From: Gari tellinella
Taxonomy: Eukaryota; Mollusca; Bivalvia; Cardiida; Psammobiidae
Direction: 5' to 3'
NCBI GenBank assembly: GCA_922989275.2
Contig: OV277866.1
Coordinates: 74,498,328 to 74,562,327 of the forward strand
Length of the DNA: 64,000 nucleotides
Part shown: positions 56,666 through 64,000 of the stretch, piece after piece
How the letters are laid out: each line of letters opens with the position of its first letter
Position numbering within the stretch: the stretch's first letter is position 1
Made by a program: the position numbers and the translations under genes
The notes under the pieces: generated by a model
What the model saw: only the letters and a program-made list of their open reading frames with translations
The model's database searches: none
What the model was told of the DNA's origin: nothing

Positions 56666-57699
56666 TTTTTAGCTCACCTGAGCCAAAGGCTCAATGTGAG
56701 TTATTGGAATGGCCCTGTGTCCGGCGTCCGTCGTCCGTCGTCGTCCGTGGTGCGTCCTGCGTCGTCGTTAACAATTGCTTCAAATGACATCTTCTCCTAT
56801 ACCGCTTGACAGAATTCAACCAAACTTTACAGAAATGTTCCTTGGGTCAAGCTCTTTCAAATTTTTTCAAAGAATTAAAAACAATGCAGAACTCTGGTTG
56901 CCATGGCAACCAAAGTGAAAAAAGAAGGAAATCTTAAAAAATCTTCTTGTCAAAATCTGCAATAACTACTATATTAACTAGGTCACAGGATGCTAAAAAT
57001 AGATATTTTTCAATGAAAACTTAAAAAAAATATTCCTTTCTGAAACTACAAGGGCCAGATCTTAGATATTTGGCACATATCATCGCCTACAGTTCCTCAA
57101 ATTATGCCCCTGGGGTCAAAATTGGCCTCGCCCCGGGGGTCACAGTTTTACATAGAGTTATATAGAGAAATTTTCAAACGTCTTCTTCTCTGAAACTAAT
57201 ATGGCCAGAGCTTTGATATTTGGCATGGTGACACTTCTAGATGTCCTATACCAAAGTTGTTCAAATAGTTCTGGTTCAAATAGTCGGTTGCATAACTAGG
57301 TCACAGGAGCTAAAAATAGATGTTTTTCAATGAAAACTTAAAAAATCTTCTTGTCTGAAACTACAAGGGCCAGAGCTTAAATATTTGGTACATAGTATCG
57401 CCTACAGGTCCTCTATCAAGTTTGTTCAAATTATGTCCCTGGGTTAAAATTGGCCAGGCCCCCGGGGTCACAGTTTTACATAGAGTTATATAGAGAACAT
57501 TTCAAACGTCCTCTTCTCTGACACTAATATGGCCAGAGCTTTTACATTCGGTATGGTGACACTTTTAAATATCCTTTACATATTTTGTTCAAATGGTTCC
57601 GATCTGTGGCATATCTAGGTCAGTCCTGGACATAAATCACTGTCTCCATTTTCGCAGCTATTCTCAGGAGAGCGAAATATGCCCCATGGGGCTCTTGTT
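56666..57699 (+). mobile_element. AGCTCACC-type element, ATGCCCCATGGGGC ending
   Basis: Starts TTTTTTAGCTCACCTGAGCC and ends GAGAGCGAAATATGCCCC...GGGGCTCTTGTTC. Same subtype as 46451, but longer, with repeated GGCCAGAGCTTTGATATT units. From 57700 to 58222 is non-coding, with a 14-G run at 57937. Confidence 0.83.
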
Positions 57700-58222
57700 C
57701 TATTTTGATTACATTAGCACGTGCAAGTGATCACATATCAACGAAGTCAACAATGCTTAAAGTCGAAGTCTGCAGAGTAAATATTCATCTCACCGGGATC
57801 CAAAATTTAAAAGTGACATAAGAAATTTTGAGACGATGATTTCTGTTCCATTCGAAGTGGTTCAATACTTGATAGAGTTCAGTAGATCTACCGTAGTTGA
57901 GATTACAGTTGTTGTTTTTTTGTTTGGTCCTTTTTTGGGGGGGGGGGGGGTGCGAAATGTGTATTTTTGTAAACATATTGCTTTGATTAAGTTTAACGCA
58001 TGTAGCAGGTAAGGAAAAGTCAATAAAGAGTCGCAATGTATGCACACTTATGTAGTTAAGCCTCCAGGTCTTCAATGATTTTTTCTTTCATGTATCATGG
58101 TTAGCTATTTCATATTGCGAAGGACGTCGTCATTTGTACCTCATCAAGAAGTAATTTATATACTCTTGCTACTTCCGTGTTATGTATTGACTTATAAGGA
58201 AACATAGCAACATGTATTAGTA

Positions 58223-58438
58223 CAGTAAAAAAAACAACAATTGTGACCACTTTAAAGAAGACTAATTGATTGTATTAAATATAGGTGACAGCTTCAAGCA
58301 AAATGAAAGTATAAAAATCTTCTTATGGAGCTTTCTGTTTTACTTTCACCTTGCTTTAAGCAGCCACCTGACTTAAACATCTGATAATTTAAACCAATTT
58401 AGTGGTCGCAATAGAGAGTTTTTTACTGTGTAGTAAAA
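58223..58438. mobile_element. Small pogo-like MITE
   Basis: CAGTAAAAAAAACAACAATTG on the left and CGCAATAGAGAGTTTTTTACTG on the right; shares subterminal GACCAC/GTGGTC and the hairpin core with 54953. A relative follows at 58460-58646 (CTGTAAAAATCTCTC to AGATTTCTCTGTA). Confidence 0.72.
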
Positions 58439-58737
58439 TTTATATTGACTTTTGATGTACTGTAAAAATCTCTCTTTTAAGACCACTAAATAAGGCAAGT
58501 GACCACTTAAAGTAAGGTGAACATAAAACAGAGAACTCCGTGAGGATCTTTCTGTTTTACATTCACTTTGCTATAAGCTGTCAACTGTATTTTACGAAAT
58601 TAGCCCTATTTTTGTGGTCATAATTATTAATAGAAAGATTTCTCTGTATATCAAACCTGTTTACAATGCATTCAGTGAAATGATGTGGAGGCAAATTGTG
58701 GAACTGTTTATTTACTGTTTCAGGGGGGAAATAAATT

Positions 58738-59013
58738 AACCCATTGAGCTCTAGGGATGAGTATAATCCTTTACCCAATAACTCGTTTATAACATTAAAT
58801 ACAGGTGATCACTTAAAGCAGGTTGAAAGTAAAGCAGAATGTGCCTTAAGGCTCTTTCTGCTTTACTTTCAGCCTGCTTTAAACTACCATCTGCTAGGCT
58901 ATATAGAAATATTTGTTATTGTAATTGTTTTTGAGTGTATAAACTGCAACTATTTTGTTCAGCAGAAAAATAAAATAAATACGCTAAAAGTCGCTTCTAT
59001 TGGGGAAAGGGAT
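58738..59013. mobile_element. A-family MITE, worn
   Basis: TTAACCCATTGAGCTC at the left, hairpin AAAGCAGGTTGAAAGTAAAG at 58818-58885, right end CTATTGGGGAAAGGG. Confidence 0.6.
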
Positions 59014-59137
59014 ACGTTAATCCATTGGTTCATAGGGACGACTTTTTCCCGTACGAGTATACTCATTCTTTACAAACAGTGTTCCTGTGATCAGAACAAT
59101 TGTCCTATGTACAGCTCCTAAAGGAGCCCTCTGAACT

Positions 59138-59895
59138 GTCATTCTGAAATATTTTAACTTTTATCTTTTAAAAAACACCCTTAAATAGTAAAAAATGGAC
59201 TAGGCTTGAAGTAATCAGAAACTAACCCAACTGTGTTTGCGTTTCATTTAATTTTGAATAGATGGAAACAATTTGTTATCATTACATGTACATGGTTTGA
59301 GTAAAGAAATATAGAAAGTGACATTTGTTTTAATTGTCGTTTGTTTTAACTATCACTCCATAAACAAGCCTTTTTAGGCATCAGTTTTTTTTATATATAA
59401 TACAGGAATTAGTCCCCACAGAAAGTCCTGAACATAAAACATCATAGGTAATTTTCCAGATGGTAACTTAAGGCAAGTTGAAGTAAAGCAGAATCTTCTT
59501 TAAGGAGAATTCTGCTTTACTTTCTACATACTTTTTAAAGCAATTACCTGTTTTCTAAACTTGAAGCAGTATGAGGTTAAGAGTTTTAAGTCATATCAGG
59601 CTCGATGTATGGTCTTGGTTTAACTCTATACGCCTTCCCCAGGTTTGAAGACAGGTGACCACTTCAAGGAGGCTGAAAGTAAAAACAGAATATGTTAAGG
59701 GGCATTCTGCTTTTATTAAAAATACATGTAGATTTTTGTGATGGAAATGGATGAAATTCCATGTCGGATATTAATGTCCATTGTAGGCAAGGAATAATTC
59801 CATCAAATAGAAGGAAAAGTTTTCATGGAATGGATGGAAAAAGTTCAGAATCATAAATGAAATTATTCCAATCCCACTAATAGACTTTGAGAAAG
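59138..59895 (+). repeat. Duplicated segment, copy 2 (compact, insert-free)
   Basis: Collinear with 46222-52605, sharing ATGGACTAGGCTTGAAGTAA, GAAATATAGAAAGTGACATT, AGGCTCGATGTATGGTCTTG and ATTCCAATCCCACTAATAGA, but without the elements found there. Non-coding. Confidence 0.85.
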
Positions 59896-59926
59896 ATAAA
59901 ACATAAAACACTACTGTACAACTAGT

Positions 59927-59994
59927 ATAGGTTAGACCATGGTTGAGCGCGAATAAACGATATAGTTCGAGCGCGCAACCATGGCCTAACCTAT
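59927..59994. repeat. 68-bp hairpin
   Basis: ATAGGTTAGACCATGGTTG at the left and CAACCATGGCCTAACCTAT at the right, with GAGCGCG/CGAGCGCG near the turn. Confidence 0.8.
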
Positions 59995-62364
59995 TAAGCA
60001 CTGGCTAGGGCTCGAGGAAAACAAGAAGACCATTCGTTTGTGCTTTTTGTTTTAGACGAAAAAGTCATTTTGTTTGTAATATTTTACTAAAATTGAAAGG
60101 TTATTTCAATGATAAATTTGAGACATTAAGCATGCTTTAACATCAACATAAAGAACGCTTAATGAAGCTCTATATGTAAGCACAATTCATTAGTAATTGT
60201 CTTTAAAGTATAGGTCTCACTGTACATAATATAACGTCATGAAGCGTGTGCAGTTCACCTCTGACCTCAGCTGTTTTTTCAAGACATTCTAGACATGCGT
60301 ATTCCGGTTTTTACATCTACAGCTGAAACAATGAATATGTCTAGGTCAAGAGGAACTGGGTAGATCTAGATCTTTAATGGTCACTGTGAAATTTCCGTAT
60401 TGCTTCAGTTTAAATCCTTGATCTGATGTTTATTCCGATTATTTATCATTAAGGCTACATTGCAGGAAAAAGGTTTTCGCGGTGGCTGGCTCGGAGGATT
60501 GCTAGAATTGTGACGTCAAATTGCCTTGAGATGACGGAAGCGTGGAATAAGTGAACAGTGTGTTAGTTATTCCATGGTTTGTTGAAATAAACGATATATT
60601 CACAGGTTTTTTAGGCTTCTGATTCGCTCGAAAACGCACCCAAACATTTATGTACGTCTATTCCAGTTTGCAATAAAGGCTTGTCCTTTTTAGACTATTT
60701 AAGGTTTTTTGTAATAAATTGCAAAAATGACAAATAGTGAAGTCCCTGATCAGAGGGCTCATGCAGGAGCCCTCTGTTCAGGGACTTCACTGTTTGCATA
60801 GGGCAAGTGTACTCTTCACAGGTTCACATTTGGTAAAGGACGCATATATGCGTCACTAGGACTCAATGAGTTAATGCAGACTAAAGTAACACAGAAAGGC
60901 TATAGATATCTGCATTATTTTATCATGACAGGGCTACCACAGTGTGCTCATAAACATCATAAGATTTCCAAATTTTCAAGCGTGATCTTACGAATCGTAT
61001 TACCCCTTTCGCTTCTAGGTTCTATAAAACTAGCATAGCTATGCAAACAGCGTGGATCCAGATCAGACGCCGCGTTACGCCGCTAAACTGTTTGATAGCC
61101 TGTCACCCATATCAATGTTTCTTAATTAAATGTTTCTTAAGCACCGTAAGAGCAGAAATCTGAAGTTTTCTGAAAAGTACGTAGGTCCGGAGAAGAAAAC
61201 TCTACAGAGGATTTCGGAAATATCCGGAATTAATTGTCCTAAATTAAGTAACCGTTTATAATTAGGTCCAATATAAGGAAATCTTTTGACTCGGCGTAGA
61301 CAGGGCTGCCATTTCTCCGGATTTTTCCTAAATCTTCGGACCCCCCCCCCCCCCCCCCCCCCCCCCCCAGTATATGGTAGCTTGACGCAGGCTGAAAGTG
61401 AAGCAGAATGTGCCTTAAGGCGCCTTCTGTTTACTTACAGCCTGCTTTAAGTAGTTGCATGTCAACAAAACTAGAAACAGAATATGGGGTAAAGGTACGA
61501 TTTCTTAAAATCGCATTTGAAAAATGCAAATTTGGAAATCTTAGGATGTTTCATGTCATCTTATGGCAGCCCTGCGAAGATTGCGAGGATTAACAAGGAA
61601 TGCAAACTGTTTCTAAACTCTCAAAATGAAATAACAAACACTTGATAAGTATGATGCTAAATCTCGTAAAATCACGAACTCTATATAAAGCTCTTTCAAA
61701 CAGGAGAGTGAAAGAGTTCGCCTTCTTTCCATGCAGACTCTCTAGTTGAATGAAATTAAGCAACAATGAAGAAATGTTCAATGCTGTCAGTGCGCTTAGA
61801 ATGTTTCTGTTTGCATATACTATTTACATGCAAAAAAAAGCAATATTGAATTAATGAACGACTTTATTTTACGTGGGTAACTCCTTAGTCAGGAGACTAA
61901 TCTACGCGGGGCCCTCAAAGAAGCACTTCTTACAAATCATATAATTAACAACAATAACACGATCAATATGAACAATCAAGACCAATTAACAAGAACATAA
62001 CACTCTCTATATAAACAATATTCGGAACAGTTTTCATTCTGCCTATTTGCCTATGTAACAACTATTACACACTGTAGAAATTTAAATCGAGTCAAAAAAA
62101 TGTGCCCTCTAATTGTGTGAAAAAGTAAGTCAAACACTAAAATCATTATGCTTCCACCAATCCCTATGTTATGACCTCTCATGAGATCGTTGCAAAGTAA
62201 GGGTCCCAATGACTAGTTACAACATTAGCCTACTTCACTTGGAGCTTTTCTCGGACCATGATTAAAAAAAATAGTCAAGCGCATTTACACCGACAAATGA
62301 ACACCGTGTGTTGAACTATAGTAGGACAACGTAAACAAACAAGATAACGGACGTCATCGTACGG
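59995..62364. other. Non-coding stretch with hairpins and poly-C
   Basis: It contains a C-type hairpin (about 60732-60800), a B-type half hairpin (about 61042-61090), a 28-C run (61341-61368) and an A-type hairpin remnant (61380-61450). No exon or RNA gene recognised. Confidence 0.55.
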
Positions 62365-62560
62365 TATATATATGTATATATGTTTTATTTCGGAAGTAAG
62401 GCAATCGCCTATCACACCACAAGAAAACATATTGATAATACATGTACATGGTCACAGCAGTCAGGATCTACACAGTAGATATATACAAAACATATATATT
62501 AACACATACATTATGAACTTAACCCTTTTCCTACTGGTCGCGACTTCACCTGATTTTGCA
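62365..62560. repeat. Dispersed repeat, copy 2 (partner at 8437-8640)
   Basis: TTTTATTTCGGAAG, CACAGCAGTCAGGATCTACA and CAGTAGATATA in the same order as copy 1. A B-type hairpin (GCAAACAGTTTGGATC..., about 62558-62612) follows at once. Confidence 0.6.
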
Positions 62561-62847
62561 AACAGTTTGGATCTAGGTCCTACGCCGCGTTTGATCTGGA
62601 TCCAAACTGTTTGACAATCGTCATCAGGTTTGTTTCACTGAAAATGCATCAATTTAATTTTGCAGACGCTAATTTCAAAGCAAACGATTTCGCAGCAGAC
62701 TAAGGGCTAATTCTTTACAGATATTCATTAAGGAAGATAACCCAGTAAGTTATGTGTTATCTCCCTTTATCTATCCATATTTTGAATTATTGTATATTGT
62801 ATAAATTGAATTCATTTTTAGTGAATATAGCTTAAAAGCTTATAAAA

Positions 62848-64000
62848 GCTTAACGGCTGGCTGAACGTAAATCAGAATGCACTGAAAGCTCATTCTACTT
62901 GACTTTCAGCCCACTTCAAGCGCAAACTTGTTTTCAACACCAGGAACCGACTAAATTACAGTAACTATTCATTCCTATATATATCAAATATTTAGATGTA
63001 GTATTAGAAGCATAAAGCTCACTGGAAGTAAAGCAGAATGCATCCTAGAGCTCATTCTGCTTTACTTTCAATCGGCTTCATGTTAAATCCCGTTTTCAAG
63101 ACTAGAAACGAACAGACTAAATTACAGTAACTGTTCATTCCTATATACATCAAATACTTATATGTAGTATGAGAACCATAGAGCTCACTGGAAGTAAAGC
63201 AGAATGCACCATAGAGCTCATTCTGCTTTACTTTCAATCGGCTTCATGTTAAACTCCATTTTCAATACTAGAAACAGTAACTATTCGTTCCTATATACAT
63301 CAAATACTTATATGTAGTATTAGAAGCATAAAGCTCACTGGAAGTAAAGCAGAATGCACCTTAGAGCTCATTCTGCTTTACTTTCAATCGGCTTCATGTT
63401 AAACTCCATTTTCAATACTAGAAACAGTAACTATTCATTCCTATATACATCAAATACTTATATGTAGTATTAGAAGCATAAGGCTCACTGAAAGTAAAGC
63501 AGAATGCACCTTAGAGCTCATTCTGCTTTACTTTCAATCGGCTTCATGTTAAATCCCGTTTTCAAGACTAGAAACGAACAGACTTAATTACAGTAACTGT
63601 TCATTCCTATATACATCAAATACTTATATGTAGTATTAGAACCATAGAGCTCACTGGAAGTAAAGCAGAATGCACCCTAGAGCTCATTCTGCTTTACTTT
63701 CAATCGGCTTCATGTTAAACTCCATTTTCAATACTAGAAACAGTAACTATTCGTTCCTATATACATCAAATACTTATATGTAGTATTAGAAGCATAGGGC
63801 TCACTGGAAGTAAAGCAGAATGCACCTTAGAGCTCATTCTGCTTTACTTTCAATCGGCTTCATGTTAAACTCCATTTTCAATACTAGAAACAGTAACTAT
63901 TCATTCCTATATACATCAAATACTTATATGTAGTATTAGAAGCATAAGGCTCACTGAAAGTAAAGCAGAATGCACCTTAGAGCTCATTCTGCTTTACTTT
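62848..64000 (+). repeat. Hairpin-bearing tandem array with 466-bp higher-order period
   Basis: Units of 166, 150 and 150 bp alternate. GCTCACT starts are at 63017, 63183, 63333, 63483, 63649, 63799 and 63949, so positions repeat every 466 bp. Each unit holds a hairpin of GAAGTAAAGCAGAATGCACC and AGCTCATTCTGCTTTAC, the core seen in the A-family MITEs. The 166-bp form has the extra CGAACAGACTAAATTACAGT. A diverged founder-like unit lies at 62848-63016. The array runs off the right edge. Confidence 0.9.

Noticed and set aside
58744..59121. 125-residue plus-strand frame
   Set aside because: It reads through an A-family hairpin MITE; the same peptide (LKQVESKAECAL) appears wherever that MITE occurs.
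63017..64000. Cluster of tRNA or miRNA genes in the terminal array
   Set aside because: The hairpins are identical MITE cores in a tandem satellite; no A/B boxes or miRNA-like bulge pattern.

Overview
This is a spliced, AT-rich, very repeat-rich animal genome segment. The genes are interrupted, and the spaces between exons are packed with short inverted-repeat elements. Many of these carry the ends AGCTCACCT...AGGTGAGC or the TTAACCCATTACCCCATA border. From general familiarity with such dispersed repeats, and from a MetaSINE/DeuSINE-like tail near 52.3 kb, I infer a bivalve mollusc, probably a clam-type heterodont. The species cannot be fixed from the sequence alone.

Two genes can be supported. 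(1) On the minus strand, three exons (12686-12493, 7498-7212, 2651-2478) encode the N-terminal part of a heparanase-like (GH79) protein. They join in perfect codon phase, begin with a signal peptide and stop inside the codon of the expected catalytic Glu. The remaining exons lie beyond the left edge. (2) On the plus strand, exons at 18761-18881 and 21095-21717 encode a 240-residue N-terminal region that ends on a codon boundary. Downstream are four separate sets of coding exons, each starting in phase 0 and each with its own stop. They encode a seven-finger zinc finger array (23933-24523), a KIAA1958/Crypton-like domain (35536-35695 + 39903-40321), a TTF/BED-like zinc domain (43408-43896) and a five-finger array (54465-54616 + 56217-56490). 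The simplest reading is one 38-kb locus with a shared N-terminus and mutually exclusive DNA-binding 3' cassettes, organised like Drosophila lola or mod(mdg4). That linkage is inferred from phase and order, not shown by transcripts.

Region by region: 1-7 kb is a multi-layer nest of DNA transposons (TTAA-type MITEs, pogo-like elements, a decayed PIF/Harbinger element and a tRNA-bearing element) around heparanase exon 3. 7-12.7 kb holds heparanase exons 1-2, tandem repeats with nuclear-receptor half-sites and a large AGCTCACC element. 12.7-18 kb has two long-TIR Mutator-like elements and a LINE reverse-transcriptase remnant. 18-24.6 kb has a 55-bp minisatellite and the shared exons plus cassette 1 of the zinc finger locus. 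25-34 kb is almost entirely repeat arrays. 34-57 kb carries cassettes 2-4 among hairpin MITEs. 57-64 kb is non-coding, with an insert-free partner of a segment that has grown about eight-fold at 46-52.6 kb, and a higher-order tandem array at the right edge.
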